From Nephrocerus scutellatus (taxonomy: Eukaryota > Arthropoda > Insecta > Diptera > Pipunculidae), in the NCBI GenBank assembly GCA_947095585.1, contig OX352763.1, positions 21,687,462-21,751,461 of the forward strand: 64,000 nucleotides of DNA, written 5' to 3'. A model generated the notes under the pieces. It did no database searches and was not told the DNA's origin. It saw nothing but the letters and a program-made list of their open reading frames with translations. Position numbers and translations under genes: made by a program. Positions 46,990 through 58,261 of the stretch are shown piece after piece. Positions within the stretch are counted from its first letter, which is position 1, and every line of letters starts with the position of its first letter.

Positions 46990-48290
46990 TATCGGGGTAA
47001 GAACAACAGGTAGGTCATGGTTCCTGATCAAACAGTTGGCAGAGGAGCGAGGGAACGGAGAAAAAAAAGCCGAAACCCAATTTTTTTTTCTACTTGTATA
47101 TCTTTAGCTCCTTAAAATGTTTACGCTTAGTTCACCCTTTTCTACTGTGAAGCACCTCCCCGATCCCGATTTTTAACTGATTGCATCACATTACACAAGT
47201 CGTGTTAGGTTTACGGTCTACGGACTATGCCACCCTTACATCGAAGGCTAAATATGCCTCATATAATTATTTAATCGAGGCTGTTTTAAAAAATGTCCCA
47301 ATAAGTTTCTCTTCGCTTATACGAATCTGGAACGAACAACCTACATATTCTGTTTTATTAAATAACGATCACGGAGTCGCGAGATCCCTCGTAGACATAT
47401 TTATTGCAATCTCCAGATCGTCTGTTCTTAAACTATATACCCGTCAATGAGATCTCTGTGAAGATCGCTCTTTTAGATGTGGTTTTTGCTTAGCACACAA
47501 GTCTCATATGGAAAGTTTTGGGATTTCGAGGTCTTTACAGGACAATAGAAGTATCCTTTGTTTCTTTAGTTCCATGCCATAACCGATGGTTTCAATTGAC
47601 CTAATGTGTTCGTAGTTAAGGCATTTGAGTTCCACCTTAAATATTTGTTAGGTCCTCTATTTGCTAACGCAATCTCCTCAAAATTTGATAAGCTATCATC
47701 TACGTGCAGCCCTAGATTTCATTCAAGCCAAACGATCCTGATGAAAGCGTTTTATACAGACTATCGATTACTTCTGGTAAGGTTGATGACTTTCTCTCTA
47801 ACATATCACGCAGTATTTGGTAAAATCGAACTTTATCAGTAGATTGCTTAGATGCTGCCAATGAAGGCTTTCAGCCAGAGTAAACTAACAAATTTCCAAG
47901 CGCTTAATCCTCTAACGTCTAACAGATTTAGCATTTTTCCGTCAGTCAATTGTATTATAGTGCGTAAGGTAGATTGGCGTTCAAAGCGTAACGAACGTTT
48001 TCCAGTATCTCGATCGATCGCCCACAATGATGATCTAATGCATAGTGCCAATTTATTACCTCTATCTCATTTACCACAAATGTTTGGACGCAGTACCGCA
48101 TAAAATGGCTAAGTCTTCAAAATGAACCTCAAACAGATAAGTTGACGTACTCGTTGGGTTATCCACTTCACTCCATACTCGACAACAACGAAATGCCTAC
48201 CAACATCGTCATCATTCTTGAAAAATTATTGGCAAGCAACTAAGATACCATAATACGTTCACCCCTGGGGTTAGGCGAAGCAGAAGCTAA
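46990..48290. other. Interval without recognised gene
   Basis: An 89-codon ORF (47181-47450) and several shorter ones were inspected; no family recognised. The stretch 47170-48110 could be debris of an unidentified element. Confidence 0.35.
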
Positions 48291-48849
48291 CTCAGCAACA
48301 GATGCAGAGAGAGAGAGAGAGATAGAGAGAAAAGAAACGTCACAACTTAGGAGCACTTCAAAGTAAGTTATAGTTTTCATTAAGTGCGATAACCCTCCAC
48401 GACCGACTCCATCAGCGGTGGGCCAGTACCAGTGTTGAGAAGATGTGACGACGGCTGCAGCGGCGACGGCCCAATGTGGCTATATTTTCGTGCAATCTTG
48501 CGAAATAATTCAGGTGTTCCAGCTGAATTTTTGTATGACCTGTAACGAATGCATCGGAAGAGGAGGGAGGAAGGAGGAAGACCTACATACACAACAGCTC
48601 GGTGAAGCGCATTTTAAGACCAGATTAGGAGGACCCACCAACACCAACCGATCGACCAATCGACCAATCGACCGATCCGACCGATCAATGCGGAAGTTTT
48701 TATTAATCCGCATCAGTAGCTAAGAATCTATGCGTAGTAGCTGTGGATTCCCACACTTTATTCGGAAAGGATCATGTTGCCTGCCAGTTGCCATCAGTAG
48801 TTGTATACAGCGCGCTCTCGGCTTGTCCTTTTGTGGAATTTTCATCGCG

Positions 48850-48850
48850 T

Positions 48851-48880
<30 letters not shown>
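48850..48880. repeat. (AC)n microsatellite
   Basis: Thirteen perfect units followed by GCAC. Confidence 0.95.
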
Positions 48881-48881
<1 letters not shown>

Positions 48882-49406
48882 ACCGAATCTTATCAACTTT
48901 TGTTTTTTGTTGTTGGTTGTTGTTGAGGAGGAAAAAAGAAAATTGAAATTTCACATAGCAGCAGCCCAGACTAGACTCGCTCCTATATCTCCATTATCTG
49001 CGCTCGTGAAATTAACAACCGTGCAGGACGACCTGGCTATATACGAGCATGAGCTAAGCAGGAACGTGAAGACAAATGATTAAGGCCGAGAGTTATATAT
49101 GTCTCACGTTTGTGGCTGCAACAAGCGAGCGGCGCACGATGGCGGAGAATTGATATCACACGCCAGCGGACCGAGCGACTGAGCGACCGATCAACGACTA
49201 CGAGGCGACGATGACGACGCGGTTACGCCGCCGCTTAGCAAAGCTGGTTAATTGAACTGTGCACGCAGCTGCTGCTAAAGCGAGATGGAAGAAATTAATC
49301 GAAATTTTAAGATCGTGAGCAAATTTTTGAAAAATTCGATTAACGAGCCAGCCAAGAAGATCAACGAGCGCGAACGGATGCGCCTTCCGTCGCGTCGTCA
49401 TCATCA

Positions 49407-49425
49407 TCGCATCGCATCGCATCGC
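49407..49425. repeat. (ATCGC)n microsatellite
   Basis: About four units; the same pentamer class as 8581-8606. Confidence 0.9.
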
Positions 49426-49540
49426 TTCGCTTTCAATTCAAGTCGAGGGTGTATGCGCGCTCCAGTTTTGTTTGTGTATTACACGCTCACGTAACAAGTA
49501 ACACACAAAATGATATATTGCTAATGCGAAGGAGTATTTG

Positions 49541-49556
49541 GATCGATCGATCGATC
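49541..49556. repeat. (GATC)n palindromic microsatellite
   Basis: Four GATC units; a second run of five lies at 49841-49861, 300 bp away. Each unit is self-complementary. Confidence 0.9.
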
Positions 49557-49840
49557 TACAATAGAGATTCGCGATGCAATACTCTGGTGCCCGCTCATCA
49601 CCATCGGAGCGCAGTGCATCGGGCACAGCTGGCGCTCCAGTTAGAGGTTCGAGTACTCGTTCGTTGTTGTCGGTATGCGGAAGTAGAAGAAATGAAATGC
49701 ACTGCCGACTTTCATATTTTTCCAAACGGGAAAGTATATTGCTACAGTTATGAGGCGGAGATGACCGCTCATATGAGTATGTGAACGAACGCAGCAGCAA
49801 AAGTAGGCGTTGTGGCCGCAGTGGGTGTGTAAGGAAAAAC

Positions 49841-49861
49841 GATCGATCGATCGATCGATCT
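49841..49861. repeat. (GATC)n palindromic microsatellite
   Basis: Five perfect self-complementary units. Confidence 0.9.
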
Positions 49862-50297
49862 AGCGAAAATTTTGCTCAGCTTGTTATCTGTTATTGTGAT
49901 CGGCGAGATATGCCAGCCCCTTCTCCGATCTTGCAGCAGCAACTGCGAAAATGATCAAAAGTAAAAGAGAAGAGTGCGTGGCAGTAGTAGACAGTGCAAA
50001 TTGTATGGGCGTTGTGCTTTTAAGTGAAAGATGCATAAAAAAAAGGTCCAAAATAGCACCATTCTACTTTTCCACTTCAAGCGGAGTTACATTTTGTTGG
50101 AAGGAGGAAAAAAGAGGTCGAACATTTTTTGTTTGGTTGGAAATCTTGCTGATTACACAGTGCGCTAAATCGAAATGGAAAACACTAAGTGAGAGGCTTG
50201 AGTATGACAAGAGCTTGGTAAACTTTACAATTTTTAAATTTGTTGGCCAAAGGTGGGCCTGAGGTCACAAAAAAAAACTGTTTTTAAAAAAAAAACA

Positions 50298-50727
50298 TTA
50301 AATTCTGACTGGTAGAAGCCGAGATATACGAGCTCCTACCAAAAACTTTCCACTACTATAGACACACGAGCTAATGTATTCTGCTAAGCTACTGACTACA
50401 CACACCCATACCCATGTGTGAATGTTAAGTTGTAATTCAGTCTAAAGATTAATTTATCTTAGAAGCCTAATAGTATGCAAATAAAATGTAGGTCTTTCAT
50501 TCAAGAGATAGATAAGAGATAGGCCATTCAGGCATTTCAGCGATTTCTGAAATAGACTGAAAAATCACATCTTACTTTGCAAACGCGTAGATTAAGTATA
50601 TTTTTCAGTTTTCTCAGTGGTAAAAGCCCTTTAAAGGAAAAAATTACGCCATCGCAAGCCGAGCGCTAACCAATTGTTTTAAAACAAGTTCATCAAATTG
50701 TGACTGGTAGAAGCGGAGATATACGAC
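50298..50727. repeat. Pair of 30 bp direct repeats about 395 bp apart
   Basis: AAATTCTGACTGGTAGAAGC then CGAGATATACGA at about 50300, and AAATTGTGACTGGTAGAAGC then GGAGATATACGA at about 50695. Shortly after the second copy comes AGCTTCGCCCTTCGGGTTC, which can fold into a short hairpin. This may mark an unidentified mobile element. Confidence 0.55.
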
Positions 50728-51005
50728 ACGACAAACAAACGTACAACCGTACAAACGTACACACGTTCACTGGCCTCTGAATATAAGCTTCGCCCTTCGG
50801 GTTCACAACAAACTATCTTGAACAGCTGAAATCGTCGGCTCAACATTATTTGAGTATATTTGGTACTTTTCGAGTAAATCGAGTTCTTAAGATTTGTCAC
50901 AATATATCTCAAAAACTGATTACGAAACGATCACGAAACAAAAACGAAGCTTTAATCGGAAGAAAAACTACAACCTTGACAAAGAAAATATTACAAATAA
51001 TGACA

Positions 51006-51060
51006 TAAATGATTAAAACAGGAGGTCCCGCAATACAATACCAAGCAATTCATGAACTCT
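51006..51060 (+). mobile_element. Small RTE-type fragment
   Basis: Encodes MIKTGGPAIQYQAIHELL, matching LIKIGGPTLHQAIHEII at 58712-58770 in the 3' RTE copy. About 55 bp only; ends just before the transposon at 51091. Confidence 0.65.
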
Positions 51061-51090
51061 TGACTTTTTCTTTTGAATTCTTGTAACTAC

Positions 51091-51990
51091 AGGGTGACTG
51101 ACACGAAGTGTTACCAAAAACAAAACGCCACAGAATTTTTATTTTTTGATAACTTTTATTGAATCAAAGCAAAAAATGTTCACAAATATTTTAATTGTTC
51201 GAAGTGCATTAGCAGTTTTCGATCTGGCCACCCTTAGCCGCGATTATGGCCTTCAAACGGCCGACAAATCTATTGCATGTAGCACGAAAGTGGCTCTGCG
51301 GCATTTTGGACCATTTCCGGCGAAGCGCTTGCTTGAGATGATCGACACTTTGATATTTTTTTTGTCCCAACCTTGCTCTTCAAAATAATCGAAACCGAGA
51401 AATCTAGCGGATTTGCATCCGGTGAATTTGATGGCAATTGGGCTGTGGAAATAAACGAAACGAAACGTTGTTTCTCAGCCAATCTTGATTGACGTGCGCT
51501 TTATGACTCGGCGACGAGTCCTGTTGAAATGTCCAAGCTCTGCGGCCGAAATGTTTTTGTGCCCAAGGCTTCAACGCTCCATCCAACACATGATCACGAT
51601 AAATTTGAGCATTTATCTTGATGCCACGGTCAAAAAAAAACGAGCGGTGAACGGCTTTCGGCCGTTACGGCGGCCCAAACCATCACCATCGGCGGCGCTT
51701 GGTTTCGAGTTGGTCCAAATTTTCAGTAGAACGGCCGGCCAAGTAAATCCGGTCGTTTTGCTTGTTCACATATTGCTCAGTAACGAACGGTGACTTATCG
51801 GAGAAAACCAAATTCGGCAAATCGCCACTTTCGTGCAAGCGTAACAACTCCTTTGCTCTTTCCACTCGAACTTTTTTTTGAGCATCGGTGAGACCATGCA
51901 TTTTTTGGAAGTTCAAGGCCTTTAGTCCAAGATGATCTTTCTTTTGTTTATAAAAAATGAAACTGAATCTTAAGTCAACGCTAGTTACTA
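51091..51990 (-). mobile_element. Tc1/mariner-superfamily transposon (DD37D-like), 5' end missing
   Basis: The left end is TA followed by CAGGGTGACTGACACGAAGT, a typical terminal repeat. The minus strand encodes, in pieces: HGLTDAQKKVRVERAKELL near 51910-51850; FSDKSPFVTEQYVNKQNDRI near 51810-51750 (first catalytic D); a frameshifted DRGIKINAQIYRDHVLDGAL near 51640-51570; GRRAWTFQQDSSPSHKAHV near 51545-51490 (second D); and, after a frameshift, LPSNSPDANPLDFSV near 51445-51400 (third D). Allowing for the frameshift, about 37 residues separate the last two aspartates, pointing to the DD37D (maT-like) group. The DNA-binding N-terminus and right terminus are absent. Confidence 0.87.
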
Positions 51991-51999
51991 TAAACAACA

Positions 52000-53615
52000 A
52001 CAACAAAAAAACGATCGACGAAACGATTTTAATTCAGTCGATGCAGTAACTGAGTGAGGGACAACAGCCACCAGACGTTGTTGCAAATTCATTTTATGAA
52101 AGAAACAAACTTACAACTGACCCCAAATAACCTGATCTCTGATCGCATAACACAAAGACGCGGACAAAGTTCTGATGTAATTCATCCTTGTAATCCTGCA
52201 AGTGTTAAATTATATGACCTTTTGCAATTATTGCGAGCTCCGTAACAAGACCGACCCTTCCGAACTACATTAATAGTCTCCCATAAAAAGCTGTTAACAA
52301 ACGAATACTAATGAGTTAAGAGATCACCGCATGTGCTACTGCTACCGCACTTGCCAAACCCCATCAGAATCTCAGCGGTCAGCAATCTAATCTGGCGCAA
52401 TCAGTCCTCCTCGATGCTAGAGAAGTAAGCTTTACGATCCTTTTTTACAGATAGATACGAGATGGAATTTCGTTCAAGATGCTCCTTCGATCAGCCCGCT
52501 ACGATGTGTGTATAATTTGTTTGACAAGGAGACTTTTACTCTGGGAACAGACAGCGCCAAACACAACAGGATTGCCCTGTCGGTCCAAATAAATGGATCC
52601 AGTGAATTGCAGAGCCAAGTTGCTGGAGTATGGAATAACTTTTAACGCAATAATGTAATCGTCGAGCCTCATCACAATAATTACTGTGATAAATCCAAGC
52701 ACCTGAGAGAGGTGAGTCGGGCGGTGTTGTGTGTGTCTGTATCTGAGAGCCCGCTCTGATGGCAGTGCCGGTGTTGTTTATAGCCCAGTCGAGTGAGTCC
52801 ATTTCATCTTGGTTCTATATACAGCTGGCCGACATCGTCGTCGCATCTCACAGAAAACGACATAGATACTTGTGTTATATACAGTTGTTGTTGTTGTGAT
52901 CAGTTCCCATCGGGTTTCTCCGTCGCCTGGCAAAAGAAGACTCCTCCACTTTAAAGGCCGCCTGTAAGTGCTTACTTACATCAGAGCAAATGAGCAGCAA
53001 TAAATTATTATGATTTGCACAAATGTTCTGCAACTGTATAATGACAAGTCGCGCTTTGCCCCGGACTGAGGCTGCATATATCTTTGGCTGTGAAAAAGGA
53101 AGCGGCCAGTAGCCGCAGGCTTGAAGGCGCCGCGGCGATTTCTTATTGTGCACAGCAGCAACAGCAGCACACACTTCCCTGCTTCCTTCTTATTCCTGTT
53201 TTCAACAAAATCACTATAATTAAGATATGAGGGCACTTCTGAAATTGCCAATCATGTTGCAATTCACCTAAGTGGAAATTGAGTGAAGATAAATAGAGAG
53301 GTTCCATGTTGTTGTTGTTGTTGTTGTTTTACATTAAGTTTATCTGTGCTGAAGCTTTGGCAAATTCTGCCATCGAAAACTGGCCAGACGTTGAAATTTA
53401 GAACATATCTCGTATATGTCAGATAAAGTGTCTATTTGGATCATTTAGAGTTGGAATTGAACTGTAAAGATTTTGGTTAAAAACGCTTGGAAAACTTATA
53501 TCTTTATCTGAGAGCACTGCCATCAGCTACAGATACTTATAACCAAATCCTGACAGGTGAACAAGTACTAGCAGATAAAAATGTTAGACATTTTTTACCA
53601 ATGCCCTGTCTGTCC
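52000..53615. other. Element-poor interval without recognisable gene
   Basis: CAA/TTG runs near 51992-52008, 52883-52897 and 53308-53328. ORFs of at most 99 codons without motifs. Confidence 0.45.
53308..53328. repeat. (TTG)n microsatellite
   Basis: Seven perfect units. Confidence 0.95.
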
Positions 53616-53620
53616 AAATA

Positions 53621-54418
53621 ATGGGTGTAATGTGTGTTTTTTTTTTGGTTAGATAGAACTTAGTGAAGAGTTAACTGTCAAACGCAATGCCACACTTCGC
53701 TCACTCTATGATATTTAGTATCAGTATGCTATGGCAAATTATAACAAACAGACTCACGCTTCAACACGATACCAAATTTACTCTCAAAATCAGTAGTCGA
53801 TTCGTGAAACTTCGTGATTAGCGATGAGAGGCTACTTTTTGGCTTATAGAGGGTATGTTAATAAGCAAAATTGCCGCATATGAAGTGGGACCAATCCCTA
53901 AGAGACACTATATACTCGATGACTTTCAGAAGATGAAGATTTCAGATGCGGTTCACACGCTGGTGGCATCATCTGAACTTATTTCTTCAAAAACGAAGCC
54001 GGAGGTTGCGTTACAGTCTATGGAAATCGTTACCGCACCAAGATTAATGATTTTTTGATTGACGATATAGATGGGCATTGATCCGGACGAGATGTGGTTT
54101 CAAAAGGATGGCGCTACGTGCAATACGGCGGCGGCAGCCAACCACTTTTTGAAATCAAAATTTGACGATAAGTTGATTTCGAAAGAAAGGACATAAAAGT
54201 TATCCTCAAAGGTCGTACGATTTGACACCTCTCGATTATTTACTGTGGGGCCACGTGAAGTTACTGGATTTTTCCTGATAAACGATAAACCAGCAACAAT
54301 TGACTCCTTGGAGGCCAACATTCTGTGTGCAATTTGTGACACACGGCCACCAGAAGTGCTCGAAAAAGTGGAAATTCAGAATGCGCTTCGTCGAAAACAT
54401 CCGCGGTGGCGTTTTTCT
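53621..54418 (+). mobile_element. Mariner-family transposon copy 5, 3' end replaced by a SINE head
   Basis: TA at 53619-53620, then ATGGGTGTAATG, a T-run and GGTTAGATAGAACTT, the left terminus of this family. Transposase pieces: RLTLQHDTKFTLKIS-like start near 53750, MEIVTAPRLM (NGDRYRTMI decayed) near 54017, DPDEM near 54085, DGATCNTAAA near 54112, LTPLDYLLWG (frame-shifted) near 54225-54255, DKPATIDSLEANIL and VEIQNALRRKHP near 54285-54405. Homology stops at about 54418, where SINE sequence begins. Stops and frameshifts present. Confidence 0.85.
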
Positions 54419-54526
54419 CGGACATTTGTCAGACTTTCGCGAGATGTGAAAAATACTTTTAATGAAATTCGAACCACGAACTTCGTGCTCAGAAGCCATG
54501 CTCTGATCCACTGAGCCACGGCGCTG
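54419..54526 (-). mobile_element. SINE head fragment
   Basis: Minus strand: GCGCCGTGGCTCAGTGGATC (A box) and GTTCGTGGTTCGAATTTC (B box), then AAAAGTATTTTTCACATCTC and GACAAATGTCCGAG, matching the first ~120 bp of the SINE at 41916-42204. The body and tail are missing at the mariner junction. Because SINEs normally insert with an intact 3' end, this join probably reflects a later deletion or recombination. Confidence 0.82.
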
Positions 54527-54529
54527 AAT

Positions 54530-54890
54530 AAGAACCCAAAAGAGACTGTATTATTATAATACAGGATGTATTTTAAGGTACCTAGATGGCTTTAAGAAAT
54601 CTTACTTCTGATTCCGATTTTCGGGGATCATCACTTCGTTTACTCGGCTACCAAGTACTTTTTCGACAAAAAATCTTGTACAGCATATGAAGTTAACTAC
54701 TTCAGTGTAGATAACAATGGACCGCAACAACTATTTATTTTCAAAGGAATATAAAACTTAACCTTTAACTGCTCGCGATGGTGTATTTTGTACACCACTT
54801 GATCTAAAAGAACAGATATTACAAAACAAATGCTGCTACGCTTTTGCCGCAATCAGCTAACCCATCATTGTAGTTTTAGCTACACCAACC
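54530..54890. other. No recognised feature
   Basis: Unrecognised DNA of about 360 bp. Confidence 0.35.
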
Positions 54891-54894
54891 ATAT

Positions 54895-55165
54895 TGAGGG
54901 GGTTTTTCAGAGGGTCCTTAGTGGGGTATTGAGGGGGTTTCAAGGCGATCTTGCAAACGTTTTGAGTGGGTTTGAAGAGGGGTCTTGAAGGGGTTCTTGA
55001 AGGGGTTCTTGAGAGGAGTCTTTAGGGGGTCCTGAGTGTGCTCCGGGGGTTTATAGACGGTCCTGAAGGTGTCTTTAAAATCTCTTATGAGGGTCTTGTG
55101 AGAGTTTTGAGAGAATCTTGATAGTGATCTTGAGGAGATCTTAAGACGGTCTTGAGAGGGGCCCA
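54895..55165. repeat. 12 bp degenerate minisatellite, GGGGTCTTGAGG type
   Basis: About twenty degenerate units of 11-15 bp around GGTCTTGA. Reverse-complemented, the core TCAAGACC matches the CAAAAGACCC array at 25571-25702, so two arrays of one type lie about 29 kb apart in opposite orientation. Confidence 0.82.
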
Positions 55166-55182
55166 GCGTGTGAAAAGCCAAA

Positions 55183-55602
55183 GACGCCCACGCTTTTGCA
55201 AAAAAATATATTCAATGTTTTTACTGAAAGTTAAGCCACAGTCCATCATTATGCCTAAGTCACAAGTTTGACTCACACCAATCACTAAAGGTAACAAGAT
55301 CTTCTTGTAATATTATAGAGTCCTCCAAGATAGAAATGTTGAAGAAATATTTAACATCATCAGCAAATAGGAGATTTTTTGATGACCTTAGATTTATATT
55401 TATGTCATTTATAAATAAAAGAAACAATTGTGGACCAAGATGACTGCCTTGTGGTACACCTGACAATACCTGGAAAGAATTCAAATGAAAATCGTTTACA
55501 CAAACCAATTTCTATCTATTACTTAGATAAGATTTTATCCAATCCAGCATTGGGTATCAAAAACTAACAGCTTTTTGTTTCGAAATTGAAAGGTTATGAT
55601 TC
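55183..55602 (-). mobile_element. Jockey-type RT segment, inverted 5' part of the element at 55183-56042
   Basis: Minus-strand RT: NLSISKQKAVSF near 55600-55565, LDWIKSYLSNR near 55545-55515 (frame partly broken), LSGVPQGSHLGPQLFLLFIN near 55455-55400, NLLFADDVKYFF near 55375-55340 (catalytic FADD intact), LQEDLVTFSDWCESNL near 55305-55260, then CGLTFSKNIEYI near 55235-55200. It ends where the RT thumb should follow. The thumb and C-terminus lie immediately to the right on the other strand, in a way that suggests one insertion with an inverted 5' end. Confidence 0.82.
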
Positions 55603-56042
55603 ACAGCAGGGTCCCCCTATCATCAAGTGCATGTGTCCAGAACCGAGAGCATCCAACGTCGTGTTCTCCGATTTACTTTGAGACAAACATCCTATATTGC
55701 CTCTCTACCAAGACTGCCTCAACCTCATAAACTTGAAAATCCTCGAAGAACGCAGAGACATAGCTGATATTATTTTCATACATCATCTTCTCTTAGGCTC
55801 CGTCGATTGCGCGTCACTATAAAACTCGATTTTCTTTAATACTAACCCTCGTAATCTACGATGACCGCCTCTCTTTTGGCTACCGACACACCGCATCATG
55901 ATGCGAAAGGTAAACGTAAACCTTACCATTTTCGATTTTGACCACAGCACTCCCTGCCTTAAACTTGATCCCCTCCGCCATTCCCTGCTTTATATGTTAG
56001 CTTTAAGCCTTACTGCGTTTCAGAAAAATTTCAATAAAAAAC
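55603..56042 (+). mobile_element. Jockey-type 3' part with polyadenylation signal
   Basis: Plus strand: SPYHQVHVSRTESIQRRVLR then FTLR near 55618-55680 (family VWSPYYxxHxxRIEsIQRRFL), LPRLPQPHKLENPRRTQRH near 55707-55765, then in another frame ISDIIFIHHLLLGSVDCAS near 55765-55815, LPTHRIMM-like near 55880-55900, and a 3' end with AATAAAAAACC at about 56031-56041. It supplies what is missing downstream of the inverted RT segment at 55183-55602. Confidence 0.8.
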
Positions 56043-57233
56043 CAATATCCTAACTACATGCGTTGAAATTGAATTAAAATGTCACGAACCAATACTCAAA
56101 CCCACCTCGCCATTAGAAAGCAATCAATCATCTGTCAAAGATGACTTCCAAAGCATTCTAGCAGTCATTAGCTAATTAAGCGGACTAATCTAATTTCTGG
56201 ACTACAAAGCGGCTACAAGTCACTGCTGGTGATCATGATCATGCGCTTGCTTGTGAGGCGGAACAGGTGCGCTCTGGGTCTGGAGTTGCACAGCAGTGTA
56301 GGGAGGAGGAATCGCAAGTGCGCAACTGCACAACAAAACGTTCTTGTAATCACTGCGCACGCGTGTCAATTCAATCTCTAATAAAAAGTGACATTTCACG
56401 CATGCATCCCAGTCGTTCGCTGCTCTGGCTTGTGCCCGTATTACACAAGAGTGACGTGAACAAAATGAACAGCTCCAGCAGAAGATATATGCGCTGAGAT
56501 AAAACACTGTCAACGCTTGGAGTAAAATGTTAACGGATGCATTGCAACACAGCCTGGATGAATGGCATGGCACACACAGCACAGAATCCTTGCGGCAGGC
56601 TGTAGATGTCAACCGAAGACAAGGCAACAACTCACAACCAGTTCGCTGAAGCAGAGCAGAGCTTACACGCACCAATTGCTTGGCACATCGGTGGTGGCTG
56701 CTGGTGGTTGTGGTGGCAACTCCATCAGATGACACCTCATATGGGCATGTAATATTTTACCTTTCAGTTCTGTTCAGCTCACTGGGTGCAGAGTGCACCA
56801 TATACTTACTTTCCTTACAGGTATAATAGGAGAAGCGTGGAATTTCTTCTTCAGGTATCAATGGTGGTTGCTGCAGCACACACATCACCTGCAAGCTGCA
56901 AATGCAAAACAACATCACACCGGAAGAAGTTGTACACAATCAAAAGCTGCTACGGAGAAGCGGAGAACAAGCACCAGCGGCAAGTCAACTACGCTCGCAA
57001 CACGACTGACAATGACCGCCGTGCGTACCAGTTACATAATTCTATTCCAGGCCATTTATATCGATTTGATTTGTGCAGGGCAGCTTAGCTGAGACGACTA
57101 CTACTCGTCACTTGCGCATATTTCCTCTGTTGTTGCGCAAGCGCTCTGTTGAGATAATTATGATGATAGGTTGCACCACATGCAAACGGATGACGACGAT
57201 GAATGTTGCAACACGCCGTCGTAGTGGACAATT

Positions 57234-57264
57234 CTGGCTGGCTGACTGGCTGGCTGGCTGGCTA
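57234..57264. repeat. (GGCT)n microsatellite
   Basis: About seven units with one GACT interruption; complementary to the (CAGC)n run at 19855. Confidence 0.92.
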
Positions 57265-57524
57265 GCTGAAGCCTGACTAGGACAGGACACACTAAGTCTA
57301 CATGATGCCGGTCCGTTTTGCTGCTTCCGCCCTGAAATGGCATTCTGCTTGGCAATCTCCACTTAGATGATGAACGTGATTTGCTCCACTATGCTTTCTG
57401 GAACGAATCGCAAATGAGCGCCTTGTCTTTTCAGAAATTAGATACAAATCTAGAGATGCAACTGGACAGAATGCTTTGAGCGTTTAGTCAGCGTGCATCA
57501 CTGGATTAGAGAACGGACATTGCC

Positions 57525-57543
57525 GCCGTCGTCGTCGTCGTCA
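57525..57543. repeat. (CGT)n microsatellite
   Basis: Six units. Confidence 0.95.
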
Positions 57544-58261
57544 TCGTTGTATGCAGTAATAATGCGTGGAAGATTAAAAGATTTACTGTTGCTGTTAGAA
57601 TTAATCGGAAAACGTGCAGTGCGCTCCCGCAAGAAATGCATACATGCTGTACACATAATCTCGTCCTGTAACAGGTTGCCATACAGTGCAGCAACTTTGT
57701 GCAACAAGATTAATCGATCAAGACCAGGGAAAAAGCCTTGAGGTCAGGGTCAAAAAATTAGTTCGGTTTATGCGAACATGATGAATGGAGATATATGAGC
57801 ATCCACATAAGGAATAGCTGGCTCGAAGGACATCTTGACATATTTGATATATGTCATCGATTATAGGAGATTCAGCTGCGCAGTTAAGCAGTTGGGGGAC
57901 AGATATAATTACCGAAGAAAACTTCCGTTTATGATGATACATAGAATGCGCGCATGCTCATTATGATGTCAATACATAAATGATGCCAGAATTCAATTAC
58001 ATAAGGCCCAGTGCTGGATACAGGTTTTTCAAAATAACAATCAACCGGAGCTGACAAAATCTGGTGAACATTTCCGTAACTGGAGTTAAAACCAGTCAAG
58101 CGATTCAAAGTGTTCCTGTACTTTTTTCAGTATTTGCTTTTTGTGAGCGATTTTAAGTCAATTTGCTCGTTTTTTTGTCGTTTGCCATAATAAGACCTAA
58201 TCGCCATTTCGGCTTCTGACGAGGAAACTCGAAAGTGCAACCAAAAATCATAGGGTAACAA

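Larger units (their letters stand above)
48300..50290. other. Microsatellite-rich, element-poor block
   Basis: Holds GA (48307-48332), CGACCAAT (about 48653-48682), AC (48850-48880), ATCGC (49407-49425) and two GATC runs (49541-49556, 49841-49861). No recognisable exon; candidate host regulatory or intronic DNA. Confidence 0.45.
56050..58255. other. Microsatellite-bearing interval without recognisable gene
   Basis: Contains GGCT (57234-57264) and CGT (57525-57543) runs. The cysteine-rich 171-codon minus ORF 56220-56735 was inspected and has no recognisable domain. Confidence 0.45.

Noticed and set aside
47181..47450. 89-codon ORF considered as a transposase or RT piece
   Set aside because: No catalytic or structural motif could be matched in any frame.
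56220..56735. 171-codon cysteine-rich ORF on the minus strand
   Set aside because: Cysteines are irregularly placed, no signal peptide or domain pattern, and overlapping ORFs on the other strand; most likely chance.
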